A stretch of 8,760 bases of DNA from Pseudomonadota bacterium (GTDB lineage Bacteria; Pseudomonadota; Alphaproteobacteria; RF32; CAG-239): the NCBI GenBank assembly GCA_021617435.1, contig JAJWCP010000063.1:1-8760 (forward strand), given 5' to 3'. Positions 1 to 5,913 of the stretch are shown here, piece after piece. The position numbers and the translations under genes were made by a program. The notes under the pieces are model-generated. The model made no database searches, was not told the DNA's origin, and was given only the letters and a program-made list of their open reading frames with translations. The stretch's first letter is position 1, and each line of letters starts with the position of its first letter.

Positions 1-3000
1 TATATTCGTTTTTAAACCCTTTGGCCGTAATATCTGCCGCCACCGACAATCTGCCTGAAAGCTCATCGGCGGCAAACCGCCCGCCTTCCGCAAGCATCAC
101 CCGCCCGCCCATGGCATCAAAATCAAGCAAACCGGCGGCTGAAATTAATGAAGCATTGCTCAAGGTTGATATATCATCAAACTTAATATAATTGCCATTG
201 GCAACAGAACCGTCGCAGACGCCCTCACATGGCGTATTGTTTAATATAATTTCTCCGCGATTTATAACCGTCGCGCCCTCAAGCGCACAAATGCCGTAGG
301 CTCGCCCCGTAGGCGCATTTACCGTAATGCTGCCGTTATTTTCGACACTGCCGCCGCGCGCCCAAATACCATACGCGTTGCCGCTTTCTGAAGAAACAGT
401 TATCGTTCCGTTATTAATCACCTTACCGGCTTCGGTACGTATACCATACGCATTGCCGGAATCTGTGCTTGAAACGCTGATTTTACCCAAAACATCATTA
501 ACCGCGTCAACTCCTTTTGAATAAATACCGTATCCGGTTGCATTCGCTCCTTTTGTTTCCACCGTTACGGTTCCGTTATTATGGTTCACATAAGAGCTGG
601 CAAAACTTTCTTTAATTTCGGTCGTATTGCCACTCTGCACATGTCGCACATTGCTTATACCTTTTACCGTTCCGGATTTGCTCACAATTTTAATGCTTGA
701 ATCTTTATAGTTGCCGCCGCCATACACGCCAATCGCCTCATTATCCGCCACATTAATGTCTATTATGCCCTTGCCTCCGTCCGGTGAACCATTGTCTATC
801 GCTCCATATATTCCGTATATGATTTTTTTATCATCCTCTTGGTCATAAATCGTGTTCGCAAATGAAATTTTAATTTCACCGGTGCCGCCATTGCTGCCGT
901 TATATCCGTAATTACTGCTATTATATAAAAAAATTCCGCCAATATTACCGGAATAATAAGCTCCGCTGTCGCTGCTGATTTCAATATAACCGTGACCGCC
1001 GTTGGCTCCGTTATAAACCTGATTGTCTGTATAACCAACCGCAATACCGGCGCCCGGCCCGTTGATTATAATTTTACCGATGCTGTTTTTTCCGTACGCG
1101 TTGTATATCAGCATATTACGATAACTCAAATCCCAATCAATCAGGCTTTTGCCGCCGCTGATTCCTCTGGCTTCTCTACTGTCCGTATTATTAATAGTAA
1201 TTGTACCGGTTGTTACCGAATCATCATTTGCATAAGCATTGGCAACCAAACCACCGTTGTTTGAGCTGAAAGCCATGCCGCGAATATAACCGTCACGCAC
1301 AACATCTCTGGCTTTCGAGGTTATATTTATCTCGCCGTTACCGCCATTATAAGCATTAATTAAATTAACCCCTTTCATACCGTTAATATAACCTGCCGCC
1401 ACCTTAATGGTAATTTTTCCGGTGCCGCCGAAAGCGTTATATAAATACTTGTCGGAATTATATGAATGCATACCGCTTATTTGTGTGCCGCTGTTAAGCT
1501 GTTCCCCCTGTGAGTTAATCTCAATATTACCCACCCCGTTCAATGAATTATACAAAGTGCCGCTTCCGTATATGCCGTATATACTGTGTGTGCCGTAATA
1601 GGTTTTGATAACAATGTCGCCGGTTTTGCCATCATATGCATTAACCGTTTGCACACTGCCCGCATTAATCGGACCGAGTCCCACCAAATCATGATTCTTA
1701 AATGTGGTATTATTAACCGCGTCAATTGTTATTAAAGCGTCTTTGGTTTTAGCGTTAAACAAATTTGAGTTTGGACTGTCGGCATTTGAAAACCCGATAA
1801 TTTTGGTATCGCCGTCACTGACTTTATTATTCTCATCAATAACCAAAATTTTATCATTGGCAACATCAGAATCTGAGCTTTCCGTGACCTTAACACAAGT
1901 TTCTTCGTTAGGTTTTTGGGTATATCCTCCCAAACACCCCGTAAATTTATAATAGGTGCCGGTTGTATCTGTACACGGCGAACAAAGCGCTCCCTCCGGA
2001 CATCCGGTTAAGTTATAAACCGCGGTATTACAGATTACTTGTTCCGGTCTTTCCACGCATGATTTTCCGTCTGCTCCCACAAAATAGCCGCTCTGACAAC
2101 CGTTAAATTTGTAATACTTTCCGTTTGAATCGGTACAATCTCCGCAATAAGCTTTATCCGGACATGAAGTCATCGTATAAACCGCGGTATCGCAAGGTTC
2201 AAGCTGCTTTTGCGCGCATGATTTTTCATCTTCCGCCATAATGTAGCCGTCATTGCATGAATTTAATTTATAATGCTTGCCCGCTAAATCGGTACATTCC
2301 CCGCAAGCCCCGTTATCAGGACATCCGCCGGTTATCGGATAAAGAGTTGTATCGCAAGTCTGCACTTGGTCTTGTAAACATGAAAGCCCGTCTGCGCTCA
2401 TACTATACCCGCTGTTGCAAGAATTAAGTTTATAATGTACCCCTAAGTTGTCGGAACAAGAGAAGCAAGTGCCATTGCTCGGACATCCGCCGGTTATCGG
2501 ATAAAGAGTTGTATCGCAGGTTGAGGGCGTTGGGTCATCGCCGCCGTTATTATCGCTTTCATCACTGCCTCCGCCGCCACCGCCGCTAAATGCAAGCGCC
2601 GCGCCGCCGCCGATTAAAGCTGCGCCGCCTATCCACCACCACATATTAGATTTTTCAGCGCTGCTGGTATAAACCGGCATGGTATAATCGGTGCTGCGCC
2701 ATTTAGCTCCAGCCTTCACCGGCGCTGAATCAATAAAACTCTCCCAATGTGAAATTTGCCACCTGCAAGGCGGAGTGCCTGATGCTCCTGCCGCTCTGAA
2801 TGTGTTATAAGCCCTAGCATCCCGCCGTTTTACCGCCACGCAAACGCCGGTATCGCCGTCATCATTTACCGCGTCTATATTTAACCCGCGGCTAACCGCC
2901 TCATGCAATGAAACAACATCGCCGCGTGTCGCCATTCTGTACATTGAACCGAAATCATCCGGTGGAAGCGGGCGCATATATGCCTCTGTTGTGCTGACCA

Positions 3001-3067
3001 ATGTTGCCATTGTCAACGCATAACTTAAAACAAAAAACAACGCTTTTTTGCAAAAAATTCTGAGCAT
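1..3067 (-). CDS. Autotransporter-like surface protein with ankyrin-like, Cys-rich repeat and beta-solenoid regions (C-terminus off window)
   Basis: The frame is open from the ATG at 3067 to the left edge (1,022 residues, no stop). AAGGTGG (3073-3079) is the ribosome binding site, 5 nt upstream. Residues 1-29 form a signal peptide (basic KK, hydrophobic core, likely cleavage after TEA). Residues 49-95 look like one degenerate ankyrin repeat (LHEAVSRGLNIDAVNDDGDT, ending in AAGA). Residues 143-160 are hydrophobic and start WWW, followed by six glycines. Residues 184-391 hold four six-cysteine repeats. From about residue 400 on there are at least 14 strands of the form G-x-I/V-x-I/V, such as GKITI, GEINI and GTVTV, typical of a beta-helix passenger. 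The last part (GGRFAADELSGRLSVAADI) resembles the region before an autotransporter barrel; that barrel would lie left of the window. Known passengers of this kind are adhesins or surface proteins; adhesion here is inference. The hydrophobic segment after a cleavable signal is odd for a secreted passenger. Confidence 0.82.
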   Translation of the reverse strand, partial: MLRIFCKKALFFVLSYALTMATLVSTTEAYMRPLPPDDFGSMYRMATRGDVVSLHEAVSRGLNIDAVNDDGDTGVCVAVKRRDARAYNTFRAAGASGTPPCRWQISHWESFIDSAPVKAGAKWRSTDYTMPVYTSSAEKSNMWWWIGGAALIGGGAALAFSGGGGGGSDESDNNGGDDPTPSTCDTTLYPITGGCPSNGTCFSCSDNLGVHYKLNSCNSGYSMSADGLSCLQDQVQTCDTTLYPITGGCPDNGACGECTDLAGKHYKLNSCNDGYIMAEDEKSCAQKQLEPCDTAVYTMTSCPDKAYCGDCTDSNGKYYKFNGCQSGYFVGADGKSCVERPEQVICNTAVYNLTGCPEGALCSPCTDTTGTYYKFTGCLGGYTQKPNEETCVKVTESSDSDVANDKILVIDENNKVSDGDTKIIGFSNADSPNSNLFNAKTKDALITIDAVNNTTFKNHDLVGLGPINAGSVQTVNAYDGKTGDIVIKTYYGTHSIYGIYGSGTLYNSLNGVGNIEINSQGEQLNSGTQISGMHSYNSDKYLYNAFGGTGKITIKVAAGYINGMKGVNLINAYNGGNGEINITSKARDVVRDGYIRGMAFSSNNGGLVANAYANDDSVTTGTITINNTDSREARGISGGKSLIDWDLSYRNMLIYNAYGKNSIGKIIINGPGAGIAVGYTDNQVYNGANGGHGYIEISSDSGAYYSGNIGGIFLYNSSNYGYNGSNGGTGEIKISFANTIYDQEDDKKIIYGIYGAIDNGSPDGGKGIIDINVADNEAIGVYGGGNYKDSSIKIVSKSGTVKGISNVRHVQSGNTTEIKESFASSYVNHNNGTVTVETKGANATGYGIYSKGVDAVNDVLGKISVSSTDSGNAYGIRTEAGKVINNGTITVSSESGNAYGIWARGGSVENNGSITVNAPTGRAYGICALEGATVINRGEIILNNTPCEGVCDGSVANGNYIKFDDISTLSNASLISAAGLLDFDAMGGRVMLAEGGRFAADELSGRLSVAADITAKGFKNEY
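255..560 (-). repeat. Tandem 25-residue (75-bp) beta-solenoid repeats in the passenger
   Basis: Around residues 836-938 of the large surface protein the pattern [ST]G-x-AYGI...G-x-V-x-NNG-x-IT-V recurs. At the DNA level the AYGI codons fall at about 291, 366 and 441, exactly 75 bp apart, with a fourth diverged copy (ATGYGI) 84 bp further at about 525. One turn per repeat is the usual behaviour of a right-handed beta-helix passenger. Confidence 0.75.
1895..2518 (-). repeat. Four tandem six-cysteine repeats (about 54 codons each) within the autotransporter-like gene
   Basis: Residues 184-391 of the large surface protein consist of four units with the spacing C-x9/10-C-x5-C-x2-C-x12-C-x12-C. 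The spacing is identical in all four except for one residue in the first gap. Conserved positions include DT/NTA after the first Cys, CP in the middle, CTD or CSD, YK[LF]N/T, GY and a final SC or TC. This resembles small disulfide-rich, EGF-like or receptor-type cysteine modules and suggests an extracytoplasmic fold with three disulfides per unit. Units 1 and 2 are most alike at the DNA level; units 3 and 4 have drifted. Confidence 0.85.
2319..2518 (-). repeat. Perfect 38-bp direct repeat (2319-2356 and 2481-2518)
   Basis: The same 38 bases occur at 2319-2356 and 2481-2518, exactly 162 bp (54 codons) apart. They encode the start of Cys-rich units 1 and 2 (CDTTLYPITGGCP). The bases just outside both ends differ. 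Such identity, including third codon positions, points to recent duplication or gene conversion between adjacent units. Confidence 0.9.
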
Positions 3068-3116
3068 TGCATCCACCTTAACAATTTTCACAGCCAAATT
3101 ATGGCTATATTAAAGC

Positions 3117-3144
3117 ATTAAATAATTAATAAAGCTTTACTCAA
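3117..3144 (-). promoter_or_regulatory. Candidate promoter of the autotransporter-like gene
   Basis: Read on the minus strand, TTGAGT (3139-3144) and TTTAAT (3117-3122) are separated by 16 nt, a plausible -35/-10 pair about 50 nt upstream of the start codon. A small dyad, AGCCA-AATTA-TGGCT (3092-3106), lies in the leader. The region is AT-rich, so chance matches are likely; the dyad has no known role. Confidence 0.3.
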
Positions 3145-3147
3145 ACA

Positions 3148-3174
3148 AAAAAGCCGGTAGTTTTCCGGCTTTTT
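3148..3174 (-). terminator. Rho-independent terminator after the 51-aa protein gene
   Basis: A 10-bp stem (AAAAAGCCGG, 3148-3157, with CCGGCTTTTT, 3165-3174) and a 7-nt loop ends in a T run on either strand. It lies 22 nt past the stop of the small minus-strand gene and separates it from the downstream autotransporter-like gene. Confidence 0.8.
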
Positions 3175-3196
3175 AAGGCGCAATCAGAACATTGCT

Positions 3197-3352
3197 TTAT
3201 TTTGAAGTCCACTCCGCGGTTTCAATTTCAACCACTTCTTCGTCATCATCGTCCATTTTGTTGCATCCGCAACCACAGCCTTTGCCTGATGACGCTTTTT
3301 TATCGGTTTTCCACGCGGCGCCCGATTTTTTATTATCATAACTCTGTTTCAT
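3197..3352 (-). CDS. Small 51-aa protein with CGCGC cluster and acidic C-terminus, function unknown
   Basis: The frame starts with ATG at 3352 and stops with TAA at 3197-3199. AAAGGA (3359-3364) is a well-placed ribosome binding site, 6 nt from the start. The protein is Lys-rich and polar at the N-terminus (MKQSYDNKKSGAAWKTDKKA). At residues 24-31 it carries GKGCGCGCN, three cysteines alternating with glycine, followed by the acidic run MDDDDEEVVEIE. There is no signal peptide or membrane segment. A good ribosome binding site, a terminator 22 nt downstream and an amino-acid content unlike random sequence argue that it is real. The Cys/Gly cluster beside acidic residues could bind metal, or the cysteines could be modified; both are inference. 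I do not recognise a family. It sits between two terminators and so is likely transcribed alone. Confidence 0.72.
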   Translation of the reverse strand: MKQSYDNKKSGAAWKTDKKASSGKGCGCGCNKMDDDDEEVVEIETAEWTSK

Positions 3353-3468
3353 ATTGTTTCCTTTCAACAAATTACCAAAAACCTTTAAGCTATCCGCTCA
3401 AGGCACCAAACAATATAAATACGGCGCGTAATTTTTTAATCTGACCATTAGGTTAATTTAAAAGTAAA

Positions 3469-3496
3469 ACTCCCGACAGTATAAACTATCGGGAGT
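3469..3496 (-). terminator. Terminator after the 175-aa protein gene
   Basis: ACTCCCGA (3469-3476) pairs with TCGGGAGT (3489-3496). A further AGT/ACT pairs inside, past one mismatch, leaving an ATAA loop. On the minus strand it is followed by TTTTACTTTT. It lies 22 nt past the stop of the 3519-4046 gene. Confidence 0.75.
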
Positions 3497-3518
3497 CAAA
3501 AAGTTTTCGCGGAAATTA

Positions 3519-4046
3519 CTAGAAAATCTGCTGTTTTGCCACTTTTGCCGGAACATTGCCGCGATACAAAATGCAGTTGAGCACATGGCGGTCAAGTTCA
3601 GCATTGTAAATTTCCGACCACGAACTAACATTGGCGTAAAGCTCAAATGCGGTCACCACATTTCTGAGGCTTTCCGGAATTTGCGACAATACTTCATACA
3701 CTGACGGCGCCACGCGCCCGCAAGAAGAGCAACCGTGATAAGTGATGATTTCCGTCACTTTATTCAAATGCTCCGCCGGCATAATCGGTACCACGCGGTT
3801 AGCGTAACTGCCATGAAAGATGTCGCCGCCTGCCACCCAAAACTTGGTGCCTTCCGGCTTGCCTTTGATTGAAAACTTCAATTCATCAGCCGAGGCGCCT
3901 GAGATAACCGGGCGAATCTTTTTTGCCAACTTCATCGCAAGCTCCTGCGGCAGGTTGTCTTCCATTTTGTTCAGCTCGCTTAATTTGCGGGCAATGAGCG
4001 GTGAAGGGCTAATCAGCGGGTTCACCACTTTAATTGCTTGATTCAT
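3519..4046 (-). CDS. Hypothetical 175-aa protein with HGCSSCG motif
   Basis: I do not recognise this protein. It is 175 residues long, without an evident signal peptide or membrane segment, so it is probably soluble. Residues 104-110 read HGCSSCG, a CxxC motif (C106, C109) compatible with metal or redox chemistry; another Cys is at 158. Residues 62-83 (GKPEGTKFWVAGGDIFHGSY) and 114-140 look like a folded globular domain. No clear Shine-Dalgarno precedes the ATG at 4046; an in-frame ATG at codon 28 is a possible alternative start. The upstream hairpin at 4073-4112 ends only 26 nt before the ATG, leaving no room for a separate promoter, so transcription may depend on read-through from the 134-aa gene or on a promoter overlapping the hairpin. 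A good terminator follows. The long open frame and the terminator support it as a real gene. Confidence 0.68.
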   Translation of the reverse strand: MNQAIKVVNPLISPSPLIARKLSELNKMEDNLPQELAMKLAKKIRPVISGASADELKFSIKGKPEGTKFWVAGGDIFHGSYANRVVPIMPAEHLNKVTEIITYHGCSSCGRVAPSVYEVLSQIPESLRNVVTAFELYANVSSWSEIYNAELDRHVLNCILYRGNVPAKVAKQQIF

Positions 4047-4072
4047 ACTTTTGTTTTTAGAGTTTCATGTTA

Positions 4073-4112
4073 AAAATCCCTGAGGTTACCTGAGGTAACA
4101 ATCAGGGATTTT
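4073..4112. terminator. Bidirectional hairpin between two hypothetical genes
   Basis: AAAATCCCTGA (4073-4083) pairs with TCAGGGATTTT (4102-4112). An inner stem GTTACC (4085-4090) / GGTAAC (4094-4099) closes a TGA loop, with only small bulges between the two stems. T runs follow on both strands. It starts 14 nt past the stop of the 4126-4530 gene and is probably its terminator. CTGAGGT occurs three times nearby (4080, 4090, 4130). Confidence 0.75.
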
Positions 4113-4125
4113 CTTTTTCTGAAGG

Positions 4126-4530
4126 CTATCTGAGGTTTTCAAACGCCTCGTTGAGCAATGTTAAGATATAACACCACTTGTCTTGGCGCTCTCTGTCGCT
4201 TTCCTCAGAGTACCAATTTCTCCATACTCTGTTGTAAAGCCACGCGAAATCAGCATAACTGAAGCTCTCAAGCTCTTCCCTCGTGATGTTATATAAATAT
4301 TCATCACTTGGAAATGGACGACCTGACGGAAGCACATCACCTCGCTGATCAATGTCTTCCACGCTTGCGTCTTCAGTCGCTGCAACCAGCTCTCTGATAG
4401 GGTCGTGGTAGTATTGCTCAAAGCGCTCCTTTTGTTCCTGTTCTTTCTTTTCTGAGCGGTAACGAATTGTAACCACAAGGGCGATAATCAAAAGTGCAAC
4501 GCATGCACTGATAAAAACGATATTGTTCAT
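4126..4530 (-). CDS. Hypothetical 134-aa protein with an N-terminal membrane anchor
   Basis: I do not recognise this protein. Residues 4-21 form one strongly hydrophobic segment (IVFISACVALLIIALVVT) followed by RYRSEKK, so by the positive-inside rule the C-terminal part should face the cytoplasm. Residues 24-40 are a charged, probably helical linker (EKKEQEQKERFEQ). The remainder is acidic and aromatic-rich, with EYLYNITREELESFSYADF and a Trp/Tyr cluster at 97-107 (WLYNRVWRNWY), suggesting a small helical domain. No obvious Shine-Dalgarno precedes the ATG at 4530. The gene begins 75 nt after the rnd stop on the same strand, with no terminator between them. It may therefore be co-transcribed with rnd, or use the weak promoter candidate at 4560-4588. 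A strong hairpin follows its stop. Confidence 0.68.
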   Translation of the reverse strand: MNNIVFISACVALLIIALVVTIRYRSEKKEQEQKERFEQYYHDPIRELVAATEDASVEDIDQRGDVLPSGRPFPSDEYLYNITREELESFSYADFAWLYNRVWRNWYSEESDRERQDKWCYILTLLNEAFENLR

Positions 4531-4559
4531 AATATTTAAAAAATTTGGTTTCTGTTAAT

Positions 4560-4588
4560 ACAGTAGCGAATTTTTTTGTAAAAATCAA
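4560..4588 (-). promoter_or_regulatory. Candidate promoter of the membrane-anchored hypothetical gene
   Basis: On the minus strand TTGATT (4583-4588) is followed after 17 nt by TACTGT (4560-4565), in the 75-nt gap between rnd and the 134-aa gene. The -10 match is poor, so this is only a candidate. Confidence 0.25.
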
Positions 4589-4605
4589 CAAAAATTTGAC
4601 ATAAA

Positions 4606-5781
4606 TTATCTATCGGTCGCTTCGGCAATCACAATATCCTTAATGCCGGTGTCATATTTAATGCTCGCTTTGCCTTTGCGAAACAGCAGCGCCGTTTTGC
4701 CGAAAATATCATACCGCCAGCCTTTCAGCGCCGGATTAGTCTTGTCGTTGTTACCGCAGGCAATATCGCGCAAATCTTGCTCTGAGGCTATTAAATGCGC
4801 CACCACGCCCTCTTGCTCGCTTTTAATTTTAAGCAAAAGTTTTAAGACCTCAATTAAAGCGCTTGCCGCCGGCGGAATATGAACCTGCCGCGCGCGGTCA
4901 ATTTTTTGCAACTCCGAGCTGAACGGCATATTCAAAGCCTTGTTTACCACCTCAAGAATCTCGCGCCCGAGCTTACCTTTTTGCACATCTTGCGGCAAAT
5001 TGCGCACCTTATATAAATCCGCCTCCGTTTTTGGCGCCACCGCCGCCACATTAACCAAAATATCGTCTTTCATAATGGTGTGCCGCGGAGTGTTAAACTT
5101 AACCGCCCGACGCTCACGCCACGCCGCCAGCTCTTTTAAAACCGCCAAAAACTGCGCGCCATGCACCGAGTGCCTTATTTTAAGCCATGCGCTTTCAGGG
5201 TCGGGCTTGTAAATTTCTTCATTGCATAAAGCCGCAATCTCTTCTTTTATCCATTCTTCACGGTTATGTTCTTTTAAATATTTATCCAAATACAAATAGC
5301 ACGGAATTAAATACGTAACATCACGCAAGGCATATTCCAGTTGCTTAACATCAAGCGGACGCTTGCTCCAGTCGGTCAAACGACTTGACTTATCAAGCTC
5401 AACTTTGGTAACTTCCGCCACCAACGTGCTGTAACTGACTGAAGCGCCGAACCCGCACACCATGGCGGCAATTTGCGTATCAAACACCGGCTGCGGAATT
5501 TTTCCGCTTAAATTATAAAAAATTTCAATATCCTGCCGTCCGGAATGAAAAACCTTTAAAATATTTTTATCCTGCATAATGGCAAAAAACGGCTCCAAAT
5601 TAAGCCCATTTGACAAGGGGTCAACAATCGCGGCATCGTCAAGCCACCCCACTTGCAGCAAGCACAATTTTGAAAAATATGTTTTTTCGCGCACAAATTC
5701 CGAATCTATGGTAACAAATTTTTGTTTCTTCAGCACTTGGCACAAGCTCTCAAGCTCTGCCTGATTTTCAATTATTTGCAT
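4606..5781 (-). CDS. rnd: Ribonuclease D
   Basis: RNase D is a 3'-to-5' exoribonuclease of the DEDDy family that trims tRNA 3' ends in the cytoplasm. The 391-aa product has the catalytic acids in order: D26 and E28 (TIDSEF), D84 (FHSGRQDIEIF), and Y150 with D154 (LEYALRDVTYL). The stretches PQPVFDTQIAA and SSRLTDWSKRPL are also typical of the family. The HRDC domain spans about residues 208-285 (LAVLKELAAWRERRAVKFN, then LYKVRNLP). Length is close to the usual 370-400. The start is ATG at 5781, chosen because AAAAGGA lies 6 nt upstream; a TTG ten codons earlier lacks an equally placed site. It is divergent from aspS and may be co-transcribed with the 134-aa gene 75 nt downstream. No residue essential for catalysis appears to be missing. 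Confidence 0.95.
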   Translation of the reverse strand: MQIIENQAELESLCQVLKKQKFVTIDSEFVREKTYFSKLCLLQVGWLDDAAIVDPLSNGLNLEPFFAIMQDKNILKVFHSGRQDIEIFYNLSGKIPQPVFDTQIAAMVCGFGASVSYSTLVAEVTKVELDKSSRLTDWSKRPLDVKQLEYALRDVTYLIPCYLYLDKYLKEHNREEWIKEEIAALCNEEIYKPDPESAWLKIRHSVHGAQFLAVLKELAAWRERRAVKFNTPRHTIMKDDILVNVAAVAPKTEADLYKVRNLPQDVQKGKLGREILEVVNKALNMPFSSELQKIDRARQVHIPPAASALIEVLKLLLKIKSEQEGVVAHLIASEQDLRDIACGNNDKTNPALKGWRYDIFGKTALLFRKGKASIKYDTGIKDIVIAEATDR

Positions 5782-5849
5782 TGTTTTTCCTTTTAATACC
5801 TTCTTTTCCAAGATAGTTCCGATTGCTTAATATTTTTTTAATTTTATTG

Positions 5850-5878
5850 TTGCTTTTATCTGAAAAGGGCTCTACAAC
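5850..5878 (+). promoter_or_regulatory. Candidate aspS promoter in the rnd-aspS divergent region
   Basis: TTGCTT (5850-5855), 17 nt and TACAAC (5873-5878) lie about 35 nt upstream of the aspS start. An overlapping alternative is TTGTTG (5847-5852) with TCTACA (5871-5876). The match is moderate. The rnd promoter must lie in the same 132-bp gap, but I see no convincing pair on the minus strand. Confidence 0.3.
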
Positions 5879-5913
5879 TGAAAAAGTTGTTTTAACATTT
5901 TATTGAGGAAAAA

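Noticed and set aside
992..1264. Plus-strand open frames inside the autotransporter-like gene (also 327-524, 1407-1598 and 1704-1952)
   Set aside because: All are antisense to the continuous minus-strand frame, lack convincing ribosome binding sites and encode low-complexity sequence.
1895..2518. Repeats with regular spacing considered as a CRISPR-like array
   Set aside because: Period of 162 bp, in-frame coding, diverging units and conserved cysteines show these are protein repeats.
3070..3072. ATG five bases upstream of the chosen start of the autotransporter-like gene
   Set aside because: It is in a different frame and too close to AAGGTGG; the frame from 3067 gives a proper signal peptide and 1,022 open codons.
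5782..5811. Upstream in-frame TTG start for rnd, adding ten residues
   Set aside because: The ATG at 5781 has AAAAGGA 6 nt upstream and gives the N-terminus typical of RNase D; the added residues would be encoded across that ribosome binding site.
5874..5893. Small hairpin ACAACT/AGTTGT followed by TTTT just before aspS, as an attenuator
   Set aside because: Only a 6-bp AT-rich stem; too weak to support as a terminator or T-box-like element, and no other T-box features are present in the short leader.
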